From an uncultured Collinsella sp. (GTDB lineage: Bacteria; Actinomycetota; Coriobacteriia; Coriobacteriales; Coriobacteriaceae): DNA of 30,129 nt. Shown in pieces: positions 5,629 through 14,381 of the stretch. A program made the position numbers and the translations under genes. Position 1 is the stretch's first letter, and every line of letters begins with the position of its first letter. The DNA lies in the NCBI GenBank assembly GCA_902475785.1, contig CABSAN010000024.1, positions 1 through 30,129 of the forward strand, given 5' to 3'. A model generated the notes under the pieces. That model ran no database searches, was not told the DNA's origin, and saw nothing but the letters and a program-made list of their open reading frames with translations.

Positions 5629-7989
5629 CTACACACGGCGCTTGAGCTGAGCTCCGCCTTCGCCGGGCATAAGACGGCGAGCGTCGTAGACCGAATCGAC
5701 ACTGCTGATGGAAGCCAGCAGCGGATCCAGGCCGCTCGCATCCGAAATCTCGACCATAAAGCGCAGGGTCGCAATACCCTCGCGGTTGGTCGAGGTGGCG
5801 GCGGAAAGGATATTGCCGCCTGCATCGCCAATGGCAATGGTGACGTCCTTGAGCAGGCCCATGCGGTCCAGGCACTCGACCACGATCTCGACCTGGAAGA
5901 GAGTGTCGGCAGCACCATCCCACTCTACGTCAATCATGCGCTCGGGGTGCTCCATGAGGCCCTTGACGTTGGGACAGTTGGCGCGATGCACTGAGACACC
6001 TCGGCCACGCGTGATGAAGCCGACGATGTCGTCGCCCGTCACGGGGTTGCAGCAATGAGCCAGACGGACCAGCAGGCCGCTGTTGCTCTCGCCCTTGACG
6101 ATAATGCCGTTACTGGCGCTCTTGCCGCGCTTTTGCGGCTTGCGGTTGGAGCCGCGAGCGGGCTGCTTCACGACCTCGGCGATAGCCTCGGCCTTGGTGA
6201 GCTGTTCCTCGGGCTTGGGGTCCAAGATTTGCTCGACCTTATTGCCCACAGCGCGCGGGGCAACCTTGCCGGCGCCGACGGCGGCAAACAGGTCCTCGAG
6301 CTGCTTGAAGTTAAACTGCTCCGCCACGGCGTTGAGTGCACGCGTTGAACGAGGCGTAGAAATACCATAGCCACGCTTACGCAGGTCCTTGGCCAGCATA
6401 TCGCGACCAGCAGCAGCGTCGTCGTCCTTGGTCGCAGCGGCAAAATAGCGGCGGATCTTTGACTTGGCGGAAGGTGTCTTAACGATCTTGAGCCAATCAC
6501 GCGACGGCTTGGAACTCTTGTTAGTCAGGATCTCGACACGGTCACCCGTCTTAATCTCGTGCGTGAGCGGAGCCACCGCACCGTTGATTTTGGCGCCGAC
6601 GCAATGGTTTCCCACCTCGGTGTGAACGGCATAGGCAAAGTCGAGCGGCGTGGAGCCGGCACGAAGCGCCATGACCTCGCCTTTGGGCGTGAAGACAAAA
6701 ATCTCCTGATCGAACAGATCGACCTTCAGCGAGTGCAGGTATTCCTTGGCGTCGGTGATCTCATCAGACGCAGCCCAATCGAGCGAATGCTTGAGCCAGT
6801 TGATCTGGTCGTCCAAACGTTGAGCGTCATTGGTCTTGGAAGCAGACGATCCGCCCGACTTCTTATAGAGCCAGTGGGCGGCAATGCCGTACTCGGCCTG
6901 CTCATGCATCTCATAGGTTCGAATCTGAATCTCGAGCGGACGAGCCGTGGGGCCGATAACCGTCGTATGGAGCGACTGGTAGTTATTGACCTTGGGCATG
7001 GCGATATAGTCTTTAAAGCGACCGGGCATGGGGTGCCACAGCGTATGCACTGCGCCGAGCGTGGAGTAGCAATCGCGCACCGAATGGGTAATAACGCGCA
7101 GCGCCACCAAATCGTAGATCTCGGAGAACTCCTTGCCCTTGCGCTTCATCTTTTGGTAGATGGACCAATAGTGCTTGGAGCGGCCGTTGATCTGGAAGCC
7201 CTCCAGGCCAATGCGGTTGAGTTCGTCGGTGAGCGTCTTGATGGTCTCGGCAAGGTAGCGCTCGCGGACCTCGCGCGACTCAGCCACCATGCGCGCGATG
7301 CGCTGGTAGGCATCGGGCTCCAGGTAGAAGAAGGACAGGTCCTCGAGCTCCCACTTAATAGAGCTCATGCCCAGGCGGTCGGCCAAGGGCGCGTACACGT
7401 CCATGGTCTCGCGAGCCTTAAACAGGCGACGATCCTCGCGCAGGGCCGCCAGCGTACGCATGTTGTGCAGACGGTCGGCAAGTTTAACGATGATGACACG
7501 AATGTCCTTGGACATGGCGAGGAACATCTTGCGCAGCGTGAGGGCCTGTTTCTCGTCCATGCTGTCGACTTCGATGTTGGTGAGCTTGGTCACGCCATCG
7601 ACGAGCTCGGCCACCGTATCGCCAAACAGGCCGGAAACATCGGCGAGCGAGGTCTCGGTGTCCTCGACGGTATCGTGCAGCAGCGCGGCGCACACCACAT
7701 CGCAGTCCATCTTGAGGTCAGCCAAAATGATGGCCACCTCGACGGGATGGTTGATGTACATCTCACCCGAGCGCCGCTTTTGATTGCAGTGCTTCTCGGC
7801 GGCAAAGCAGTAGGCCTGCTCCACCTTAGAGAAGTCGTCCTCATTCATATATTTGAGGCACAGGCGCTCCAGCTTGTCGTAGCTGTCCGCCATAATCTCG
7901 GGCGGCAGCTCATCGGCATGCTTATAGTGCTCCATCTCCGAAAAAGGCTGGAGGGTGGAATCATGGGCGGTACGGGCTGCGGCATCCAT
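5629..7989 (-). CDS. rel: Bifunctional (p)ppGpp synthetase/hydrolase Rel
   Basis: This is the stringent-response enzyme, which makes (p)ppGpp from ATP and GTP/GDP and degrades it with Mn2+. Its 786 residues show the full long-RSH layout. The hydrolase HD domain has His81, HD 105-106, ED 109-110 and ADRLHN 171-176. The synthetase domain has RFKDYIAMPKVNNYQSLHT at 324-342. A TGS domain lies at about 425-490, a conserved-cysteine domain around CC646-647 to C672, and an ACT domain at about 697-770. RFKD matches the RXKD motif of bifunctional enzymes rather than EXDD of synthetase-only RelA. All hydrolase residues appear intact, so both activities are expected. The GTG-free ATG start at 7989 has AAGGGG upstream. 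It begins 15 bp after the RecJ fusion gene ends, so the two are one transcript. Confidence 0.96.
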   Translation of the reverse strand: MDAAARTAHDSTLQPFSEMEHYKHADELPPEIMADSYDKLERLCLKYMNEDDFSKVEQAYCFAAEKHCNQKRRSGEMYINHPVEVAIILADLKMDCDVVCAALLHDTVEDTETSLADVSGLFGDTVAELVDGVTKLTNIEVDSMDEKQALTLRKMFLAMSKDIRVIIVKLADRLHNMRTLAALREDRRLFKARETMDVYAPLADRLGMSSIKWELEDLSFFYLEPDAYQRIARMVAESREVRERYLAETIKTLTDELNRIGLEGFQINGRSKHYWSIYQKMKRKGKEFSEIYDLVALRVITHSVRDCYSTLGAVHTLWHPMPGRFKDYIAMPKVNNYQSLHTTVIGPTARPLEIQIRTYEMHEQAEYGIAAHWLYKKSGGSSASKTNDAQRLDDQINWLKHSLDWAASDEITDAKEYLHSLKVDLFDQEIFVFTPKGEVMALRAGSTPLDFAYAVHTEVGNHCVGAKINGAVAPLTHEIKTGDRVEILTNKSSKPSRDWLKIVKTPSAKSKIRRYFAAATKDDDAAAGRDMLAKDLRKRGYGISTPRSTRALNAVAEQFNFKQLEDLFAAVGAGKVAPRAVGNKVEQILDPKPEEQLTKAEAIAEVVKQPARGSNRKPQKRGKSASNGIIVKGESNSGLLVRLAHCCNPVTGDDIVGFITRGRGVSVHRANCPNVKGLMEHPERMIDVEWDGAADTLFQVEIVVECLDRMGLLKDVTIAIGDAGGNILSAATSTNREGIATLRFMVEISDASGLDPLLASISSVDSVYDARRLMPGEGGAQLKRRV

Positions 7990-8004
7990 CGAGGTCCCCT
8001 TCCC

Positions 8005-11000
8005 CTAGGCCCGCGGTACGATCGGGCGGTTAACTTTGGCTAGCATATCAGAAGCGCACGAATCGAGCGCCCAGCTCCGGAAAGCCGAGAACTCCATGCG
8101 CGAGCGCAAGCCCTCCAAATAGCGAATTGACCTGCTCAATTGCACGCGGCCAGGGTTTTCGGCCATCGCGATGCGACGCGTATCGTCAAACCTCGAAACG
8201 CGACAGAAACCAAGCTCTTCGAAGATTCCCAGGCCGCTTTCCACCGAGCGCTCGTCGACCGGCGTGCGGGCATCGATGGCAAGGCACATCTGCGCAATAT
8301 CGATATCGCTCGCACTAAACGAGTCGTCTCCGGTCTTGCCGCGGTTGGAGCGCCACATAGTCTGCAGCGCTCGATAGAGCGTGACGAGCTCGTCGCGCTC
8401 GGGCGCGTAGCAGTCGAGCAGGCGCTCGTTAATGCGAGCGTCACGCGACGAATAGAGCAGGTGAATCACGGCAGGTTGGCCGTCGCGACCGGCGCGTCCG
8501 CTCATCTGGTTGAACTCGATGGCGCCAAACGGCATGTGGTAGAGCACGACATGGCGGATATCGGGCAGGTTCACGCCCTCACCAAAGGCAGAGGTCGAAA
8601 CGATGCAACTGAGGCTTCCGTCACGAAACGCTTCCTCGACACGGCGACGATCGGAGCGCGCAAGCCCCGCGTTATAGAACGCGATGCGGGTCGCGCAATC
8701 GGGTACCCGCTTGCGCAGCGTCTTAGCAAGCGCCACGGACTGGTCGCGCGAGTTGACGTAGATGACGGTCTTCTCCCCCGTCGCCACGATTGACACCAGG
8801 CGGTTCTCGCGGCTCGCAAGGTCTCGGTCGTCCTCGAGCTGCAAGTTCTCGCGCACGGTCTCGTCGACCACCGTTCTGGTAATCGGCAATACACGAGCAA
8901 GCTCCGCCACAACAGGAGCCGTTGCGGTGGCAGTCGTGGCCAGAACGACCGGGTCGCCCAGGGCCTTGAGGATATCGGGCATGTCGAGATAGGCGCTGCG
9001 GTCGCCGCCCTTGGCAAGACCGGCATGATGCGCCTCATCGATAACGACAAAACCGATGCGCCCTGAACGCGCAAAGCGGTCGCGGTGAATGGACAGGAAC
9101 TCAGGCGTCGTGAGCATGATGCCGGTGCGGCCCGAAGCCAAGCCGGCAAACACGTCATCGCGCGCCGCCTCCACAGTCTCGCCGGTCAGCACGCCTACGC
9201 CAATGCCGAGCGCGGCCATCGTCGACGAGAGGTGATAGGCCTGGTCGGCAACGAGCGCACGCAGCGGATAGACAAAGATGCTCGCACGCCCGCGAAGCAC
9301 CGCCTCACGCGCGGCATGCACATGGAAGATGAGCGACTTGCCGCGGCCCGTTCCCATAACGGCCAAAACGCTCTGGTGATCGGCCAGGGCATCGAGCGCC
9401 TCGACCTGCGCGCGGTGCGGCTGGTTCGATCCGATAAAGCTATGGATAAGCGAGCGCGTGAGCTCGGTATAGGAAAGCTGGGCGAGCGTCTCGCGCTTGC
9501 GCGACTCCAAGCGCAGATCGGAGTCCGCCGGCTGCACGCCACGACGAAGCTCGCATGCCGGATCGTCGACGCTGGGCAGCGTGGTATCGCGGACCAGAAC
9601 ATCCTTGACCATGAGCTTGGGCTTCACACGACCCTGCCAATGCTCGGCAACGGCCTCGAACACCAAGTCGACGGCGCTGTCGCAATTGATAAGCTTGTCG
9701 ATCTGCGGTACACGAAACATGATGGCCGGCACACTCGCGACGCCATCCGTCGCCACGAAGCGCATATGCTCGCCGGTCTTACCCACCACGGCGCGATCAC
9801 ACATCGTCACGCCCTCGGCAGCCAGCAGCGGCACCTTATTACCCTGGCCAAACGGCTCAAGGCGGGAAATCTGCTCGATGGTCTCGATATTCAATTCGGA
9901 AAGGTCGACCGTGGCGGCAACCTCGTCGGTGTCCTCAAAGTCCTCGGCGGGAAGCTCGGACAACACGGCTGAAAGGCGACGGCGGAACTCATCGAGCTTG
10001 GATGCCTCGATGGTCACACCCACCGCACCGGCATGTCCGCCGCGACGAATCATCAAGTCGGAACAGCGCTCGATGGCGTCAAACAGGTTAACTTTGCCCA
10101 CCGAGCGACCAGAGCCGCGCGCGATACCGTCCTCGATCGAGAACAGCAGCGCCGGCACGTGGTAGCGGTTGGTCAGACGGCTTGCCACGATGCCCTTGAC
10201 GCCCTCGTGCCAGCCTTCGTCGCCCACGACGATCGCGCGTCCGCCGTCATAGGTCTCCTCGACCTTTGCCATGGCATCGCGCGTGAGCTCCGCCTCGATC
10301 TCACGGCGCTGGCGGTTGATTTCCTCGAGCTCAGCCGCCAGCGCGCTTGCTTCGATGGGATCGCGGGCAAGCAGCAGGTCGAGCGCCAGCTTGGGATCAG
10401 CCATGCGACCGGCAGCGTTTAAGCGGGGAATGAGCGAGAATGACAGGCCATCCGCCGTAATGCTCGAAAGGTCCGCCTTGGCGAGCGCGGCAAGCGCGAT
10501 ATAGCCGGGGCGAGCGGTTACGCGCATCTGCTGGATGCCCTCGGCAACCAGCGCGCGGTTCTCGGGCGTGAGCGGCATCATGTCGGACACGGTGCCCAGC
10601 GCCGCGACCTCGATTAGTGAACGCCAATACGACGGCTTGCCCAGGCGCTCACCCAGGACTTGCACCAGCTTGAGCGCCACACCAGCACCGGCAAGCTCAC
10701 GCGAGGGGCCCTCGTCCTCGAGCTTGGGGTCGGTCAGGGGCACACCCTGCGGCACCTGGTCGGAGGGCTCGTGATGGTCCGTGACCACCAAATCGATCCC
10801 CAGGCTCTCCAGATAGGAAACCTCTTCCTTGGCGGCAATGCCGTTATCGACGGTCACGATCAGCTGGGGGCGAGCGAGCTCGTTAACGCGGTCGAGCGCC
10901 GCGCGCGAAAGACCGTAGCCCTCATCAAAGCGATGCGGAATAAACGGCGTGACATCGGCGCCAAACGTGCGCAGCGCCTCGGTCAACAGGCAGGTCGACG

Positions 11001-11292
11001 TAATACCGTCAACGTCAAAATCGCCAAAGACTGCAATGTGCTCGTGGTTGCGAATAGCACGCTCGACGCGGTCGGCAACGACCGACATGCCCGGGATAAT
11101 GAGTGGGTCGGCCCAGTCGCGATCGAGCGAAGGCGTCAAAAACAATTGGCCCTCTTTGATGGAGCCAATGCCGTGCGCGACCATAATGCGCGCCACCAGC
11201 CCGGGAATGCCCAGACCAGCCGAAAGCTCCTTTTCGAGCTCGGGATTTTGCTGAGCGACCGCCCAGCGATGCGTCGTCTTAAGCGATGACAT
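8005..11292 (-). CDS. recJ: RecJ exonuclease fused to an SF2 (RecQ-like) helicase
   Basis: This 1095-residue fusion has a RecJ half at residues 1-570. Its DHH motifs are GDFDVDG (90-96), VDNG (148-151), TDHHE (171-175) and GRMADP (295-300), and its DHHA1 motif is GGHAGAVG (418-425). RecJ degrades single-stranded DNA 5' to 3'. The second half (about 605-1000) is an SF2 helicase: Walker A MGTGRGKS (646-653), DEAH (752-755), TTATAT (786-791) and QMSGRAGRDGQP (929-940), the last very RecQ-like. The RecQ aromatic loop (HCISQWGHDFRP) is absent after DEAH. The C-terminal 100 residues look winged-helix-like. It probably couples unwinding to resection in recombinational repair. The frame opens with GTG at 11337, but RecJ similarity and an ATG favour 11292, with a weak GGTGGG ahead. 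It is first in a recJ-rel unit. Confidence 0.93.
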   Translation of the reverse strand: MSSLKTTHRWAVAQQNPELEKELSAGLGIPGLVARIMVAHGIGSIKEGQLFLTPSLDRDWADPLIIPGMSVVADRVERAIRNHEHIAVFGDFDVDGITSTCLLTEALRTFGADVTPFIPHRFDEGYGLSRAALDRVNELARPQLIVTVDNGIAAKEEVSYLESLGIDLVVTDHHEPSDQVPQGVPLTDPKLEDEGPSRELAGAGVALKLVQVLGERLGKPSYWRSLIEVAALGTVSDMMPLTPENRALVAEGIQQMRVTARPGYIALAALAKADLSSITADGLSFSLIPRLNAAGRMADPKLALDLLLARDPIEASALAAELEEINRQRREIEAELTRDAMAKVEETYDGGRAIVVGDEGWHEGVKGIVASRLTNRYHVPALLFSIEDGIARGSGRSVGKVNLFDAIERCSDLMIRRGGHAGAVGVTIEASKLDEFRRRLSAVLSELPAEDFEDTDEVAATVDLSELNIETIEQISRLEPFGQGNKVPLLAAEGVTMCDRAVVGKTGEHMRFVATDGVASVPAIMFRVPQIDKLINCDSAVDLVFEAVAEHWQGRVKPKLMVKDVLVRDTTLPSVDDPACELRRGVQPADSDLRLESRKRETLAQLSYTELTRSLIHSFIGSNQPHRAQVEALDALADHQSVLAVMGTGRGKSLIFHVHAAREAVLRGRASIFVYPLRALVADQAYHLSSTMAALGIGVGVLTGETVEAARDDVFAGLASGRTGIMLTTPEFLSIHRDRFARSGRIGFVVIDEAHHAGLAKGGDRSAYLDMPDILKALGDPVVLATTATATAPVVAELARVLPITRTVVDETVRENLQLEDDRDLASRENRLVSIVATGEKTVIYVNSRDQSVALAKTLRKRVPDCATRIAFYNAGLARSDRRRVEEAFRDGSLSCIVSTSAFGEGVNLPDIRHVVLYHMPFGAIEFNQMSGRAGRDGQPAVIHLLYSSRDARINERLLDCYAPERDELVTLYRALQTMWRSNRGKTGDDSFSASDIDIAQMCLAIDARTPVDERSVESGLGIFEELGFCRVSRFDDTRRIAMAENPGRVQLSRSIRYLEGLRSRMEFSAFRSWALDSCASDMLAKVNRPIVPRA

Positions 11293-11400
11293 AGGCACCC
11301 ACCCCCGATAGGGGCAGGTCGCCGCGATACCTCTCACGGTTCATAGCGATGAGTCCTCTGTGTATGCCCACTTCGGCAGGCAGATCTGTTGAACGGATTT

Positions 11401-11406
11401 ATTATA
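11401..11406 (-). promoter_or_regulatory. -10 box of the recJ-rel promoter
   Basis: A perfect TATAAT on the minus strand lies about 110 bp before the recJ ATG. No good -35 sits 17 bp upstream (CGATTT), so an activator or a weak -35 is likely. Confidence 0.5.
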
Positions 11407-11471
11407 CCGTGCGGCGCGGACGCAAATCGCCGCAGCACGCCGCGGTTTCGGTAAACGATGCCGGTAATAGC

Positions 11472-11486
11472 CTCGAAATATTCGAG
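11472..11486. promoter_or_regulatory. Palindrome between divergent recJ and transporter genes
   Basis: CTCGAA-ATA-TTCGAG is a perfect dyad with 6-bp arms, about 95 bp before the transporter gene. It could be an operator. No function is shown. Confidence 0.3.
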
Positions 11487-11568
11487 CGTTTCTGACGCAC
11501 GGACGCATGCGAGCGTCTAGCATATCCATTCAAAACGGATTCACGAGCAAAGGGAGTCACAAGCGCAT

Positions 11569-12567
11569 ATGAAGCAATGGGTTGGACTGGGCAAATTTCT
11601 CGCGGGGCACATGCAGGTCATCGTTCCGATTTGCGTGGCGCTCGGCGTGCTCTTTCCTCAGCAGATCAGCGTTCTTAAGCCCATCGTTCCCACCTTGTTT
11701 GCCTTCATGACGTTCCAAGGCGCGCTCAGCAACACCTTCCACCAGGTAGCTGAGGTGTTCCGCCGTCCGCTGCACTTGATTTTGGCGCTGCTCGTCTCGG
11801 CGGTGTTTATTCCCATAGCAGCTTATGCCATGGGATCGCTGTTCTTTGGCTCCAACCCCAACCTTGTCTGCGGCATCGTGCTCGAGTACAGCGTACCCGT
11901 GGCGGTCACTGCCTTTATGTGGATTAGCATGTTCGGCGGCAACGGCCCGCTCGCGCTTACCATCATCCTGACGTCCTCGGTTATCTCCCCTGTGACGATT
12001 CCGCTCACGCTTAAGCTCCTGCTGGGTGCCACCGTCTCGATCGATGTGCCAAGCATGATGCAAGACATGGCCTTTATGATCGCCATCCCCGCCGTGCTCG
12101 GCATCGTGATCAACGAGCTCACACGTGGATGGGGACACGAGAAGCTCTCCCCCGCGCTCTCGCCCGCCTGCAAGTTCATGATGATGGGCGTTATCGCCTC
12201 CAACTCCACCGCCATGAGCGAGTACGTGCTGCACATGAACGCGGTGCGCCTGGAAGTCGCCCTCTTTATTTTGGTCTTCGCCATCAGCGGCTTTGTCGTC
12301 GGTTTTCTGGTCGCCCGCGCGTTACACCTGCCGTATAGCGAGACGACCATCATGTGCTTTACCTGCGGCATGCGTAACATCTCTTCGGGTGCCGTCATCG
12401 CCACGCAGTATTTTCCGGGCGAAGTCGTGTTTCCCGTCATGTGCGGAACGCTGTTTCAGCAGGTACTCGCCTCGTTTATCGGGCACCTCTTTGAGCGTCT
12501 GACCGGTGAGGAGCGCGCCGCCCAGCGCAAGCGGGTCGAGGCCGGCCGCGACGCCATGGCGCGCTAG
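11569..12567 (+). CDS. BASS-family (bile acid:sodium symporter) transporter
   Basis: This is an integral membrane protein of 332 residues with about nine to ten hydrophobic helices, as expected of the bile acid:sodium symporter superfamily. Typical segments are LEYSVPVAVTAFMW (105-118) and CGMRNISSGAVIA (266-278), the latter in the crossover-helix region that binds sodium and substrate. Bacterial members carry organic anions such as bile acids, pantoate or keto acids, and the sequence alone does not tell which. The start has AAAGGGAG 9 bases upstream. It is a lone plus-strand gene that converges on the DUF4931 gene with a 29-bp gap. Its promoter is not obvious. Confidence 0.85.
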   Translation: MKQWVGLGKFLAGHMQVIVPICVALGVLFPQQISVLKPIVPTLFAFMTFQGALSNTFHQVAEVFRRPLHLILALLVSAVFIPIAAYAMGSLFFGSNPNLVCGIVLEYSVPVAVTAFMWISMFGGNGPLALTIILTSSVISPVTIPLTLKLLLGATVSIDVPSMMQDMAFMIAIPAVLGIVINELTRGWGHEKLSPALSPACKFMMMGVIASNSTAMSEYVLHMNAVRLEVALFILVFAISGFVVGFLVARALHLPYSETTIMCFTCGMRNISSGAVIATQYFPGEVVFPVMCGTLFQQVLASFIGHLFERLTGEERAAQRKRVEAGRDAMAR

Positions 12568-12596
12568 AAGCCACAGGCGCGAGGCCGAGCCCTTGG

Positions 12597-13394
12597 CTAT
12601 GCAAGTGCTTCCAGGCGTGCGCGCAGGCGCTCAGCATCGATATCGAGCGTGGTCTCGGCATTGACCTGGGCCAGGCGATAGCCGACAAAGTAGGGCGAAA
12701 CCACCCAACGTGGCAGCGCCTTGGCAATGGTCCGGCCGTCCATGTGGTAGAAGAACAAGTTGTACGACTCTGCGCGACCACCGTGGTGCTCGTTCAGGAT
12801 ATAGCGAAGAGCCACCTGGATTGCGTCGGCAAACAGGTCAGCTTCGGCTAGGTCGCAGGCGTCGTCGCTGGCGGCGACCCCCTGTGGAGCCGAGACGTTG
12901 ATCTCAAAGAAGCCCATAATCGGCTCGGTTGAAATGCTGATCGCGACCCTCCCCCGCTGCCAGACATCAATGCCTTCGAAGTTGGCTGGTGTCAGCGCCG
13001 CATAGCCGTCTTCCTGTTCCAAACCCACAATCTGCATATGCGGATGGACCAGACTGCCGCCCGAAAGCGGGCCCTTGTTCTTGTACATGAGCACGCTGCG
13101 GTACTGTTGGGAATCAATCATCTGCTGCCAACAGCCCAGGGCAAACCGCATCACATGATGCAGCTCGTCCGGCGCATAGGTCACCAGGTCGGCGTCGTGG
13201 TCGGACGACTCAATCAATACGGTCTGGCGAGTGGCCCGCAAGGTCTTAAACTTATTCTCGAGCCAGATGCAGTCACCATCGCGCTGGATGATGTTGGTGA
13301 GCCCCTCCGTGTCGCAAAAGGGGCACGCGGTGCCAGGGCGACGATTATCGTCGGGCTTGCCGCTCGCCCGCTGAACGTCAAATACCAGCGCCAC
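12597..13394 (-). CDS. DUF4931 / GalT-like HIT-superfamily protein
   Basis: The 265-residue protein resembles galactose-1-phosphate uridylyltransferase. It has a zinc-type CPFC motif (24-27), HH at 79-80 and the active-site-like HPHMQ (117-121, versus HPHPQ or HPHGQ in GalT) after SGGSLV. His119 would be the nucleotidylated residue. It is shorter than true GalT and fits the DUF4931 group, whose substrate is unknown. The start is a GTG with GGAGG 8 bases ahead. That ribosome-binding site lies in the last codons of cutC, whose stop codon is 3 bp before the GTG, so translation is probably coupled. Confidence 0.85.
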   Translation of the reverse strand: MALVFDVQRASGKPDDNRRPGTACPFCDTEGLTNIIQRDGDCIWLENKFKTLRATRQTVLIESSDHDADLVTYAPDELHHVMRFALGCWQQMIDSQQYRSVLMYKNKGPLSGGSLVHPHMQIVGLEQEDGYAALTPANFEGIDVWQRGRVAISISTEPIMGFFEINVSAPQGVAASDDACDLAEADLFADAIQVALRYILNEHHGGRAESYNLFFYHMDGRTIAKALPRWVVSPYFVGYRLAQVNAETTLDIDAERLRARLEALA

Positions 13395-13397
13395 GGG

Positions 13398-14075
13398 TTA
13401 TACCTCCAGCGGCACGATCCTGGTGCCATGGAGCTCGGAGACGCCTAGCGCCGCCGTGACCGCGTCGCGATTTGCCGTAGTGATGCCGCCGCCGGGAAGG
13501 ATGGTCAAACGATCGCCCGCATACTCGATTAAACGAGCCAGGTGATCGAAATTATCCTCGATCGACGTACCGGCAGCGCCGCCATGCGTGAGGATGCGCG
13601 TAACGCCGCAGTCGGCAAGTGTATCAATCGCATCGAGCTGAGCCTCGGGCGAGAGCTGGTCAAAGGCCATGTGAAAGGTGATGTCGATGGGCTCGCGCTT
13701 GCACTCCTCGGTCGCACAGCCCACAGCCATCACGAGGGCGCCGAGTGTAAGTTCATCGAGCGCCCATCCGCCAGCACAGGGCTTGCAGCAGCCAAAGACC
13801 AAGCCGTCAACGCCGGCGCTCACGGCAAGACCCAAGTCCATCTCCATCATGCGCAGCTCGTCTTGGTTGTAATGAAAGTCACCGCCACGCGGGCGAATCA
13901 TGCACATCACCCGCGCATCGTGCTCGTGGGCATAGCTAGTCGTAGCGCTGATAACGCCGGCCGAGGACGTGGTACCACCAACGGCAAGGTTGTCGCACAG
14001 CTCAATGCGCCTTGCACCGGCATCGATAGCCGCCGGCACTCGCTCAAAGTTCTCAGCACAAAACTCGTACAGCAT
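13398..14075 (-). CDS. cutC: CutC-family TIM-barrel protein
   Basis: This 225-residue single-domain TIM barrel has the CutC signatures IRPRGGDF (60-67), TFHMAFD (133-139, usually TFHRAFD), RILTHGG (160-166) and LPGGGI (193-198). CutC was named for copper tolerance, but its biochemical role is unsettled. It is cytoplasmic. The frame is open up to 14132, but the ATG at 14075 has GGGGG 7 bases upstream and gives the normal family N-terminus. It is followed directly by the GalT-like gene. The pairing suggests a sugar-phosphate or nucleotide-linked task rather than copper handling; that is a guess. Confidence 0.9.
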   Translation of the reverse strand: MLYEFCAENFERVPAAIDAGARRIELCDNLAVGGTTSSAGVISATTSYAHEHDARVMCMIRPRGGDFHYNQDELRMMEMDLGLAVSAGVDGLVFGCCKPCAGGWALDELTLGALVMAVGCATEECKREPIDITFHMAFDQLSPEAQLDAIDTLADCGVTRILTHGGAAGTSIEDNFDHLARLIEYAGDRLTILPGGGITTANRDAVTAALGVSELHGTRIVPLEV

Positions 14076-14133
14076 AGATAGACCCCCAAAGACAGCAGAT
14101 GTTTTCCGACGGGCATTGTCACACATCCCCATG

Positions 14134-14202
14134 AAGTTGCGGTGGAATAGGGACTGTTTTGGCCTCCGATGCCCTCATTTAGTCCCTATTTCACCGCAAC
14201 TT
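14134..14202. repeat. Intergenic palindrome 1 (22-bp arms)
   Basis: Positions 14134-14155 pair with 14181-14202 over 22 bp with one mismatch, around a 25-base loop. The arm core is TTGCGGTGNAATAGGGACT. It looks like a dispersed intergenic palindrome. It lies upstream of cutC and could affect its expression. Confidence 0.8.
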
Positions 14203-14238
14203 AAAGGGGTACTGACCGAAATGGTCAGCACCCCTTTT
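14203..14238. terminator. Bidirectional terminator-like hairpin
   Basis: AAAGGGGT-a-CTGACC, loop GAAAT, GGTCAG-c-ACCCCTTTT forms a 14-bp stem with one mismatch. A T4 run follows on the plus strand and T3 on the minus strand. It could insulate padR from cutC. Confidence 0.5.
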
Positions 14239-14249
14239 GCTGTATAGAA

Positions 14250-14307
14250 GTAGTCGTTGGGGACGTTCTTAAACGACCAGTCATTCAAGAACGTCCCCAA
14301 CGGCTAC
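14250..14307. repeat. Intergenic palindrome 2 (21-bp arms)
   Basis: Positions 14250-14270 pair with 14287-14307 over 21 bp with one mismatch, around a 16-base loop. The arm core is CGTTGGGGACGTTCTT. No T-run follows. It ends 9 bp before the padR -35 box. Confidence 0.8.
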
Positions 14308-14315
14308 GACAACTG

Positions 14316-14373
14316 TTGACATCATATACTATGTGTCATATAGTAGGTGTTACACAGTATACTACGAAAGGAG
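14316..14373 (+). promoter_or_regulatory. padR promoter with overlapping operator dyad
   Basis: TTGACA (14316-14321), a 17-bp spacer and TATAGT (14339-14344) form a strong sigma-70-type promoter. Half-sites ATACTATGTGT (starting about 14327) and ACACAGTAT (ending about 14361) form a dyad spanning the -10 and start site. That layout suits autorepression by the PadR product. Confidence 0.75.
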
Positions 14374-14381
14374 GTGTGCGG

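Noticed and set aside
6559..8043. 494-codon plus-strand frame
   Set aside because: It is antisense to rel, which has all its domains.
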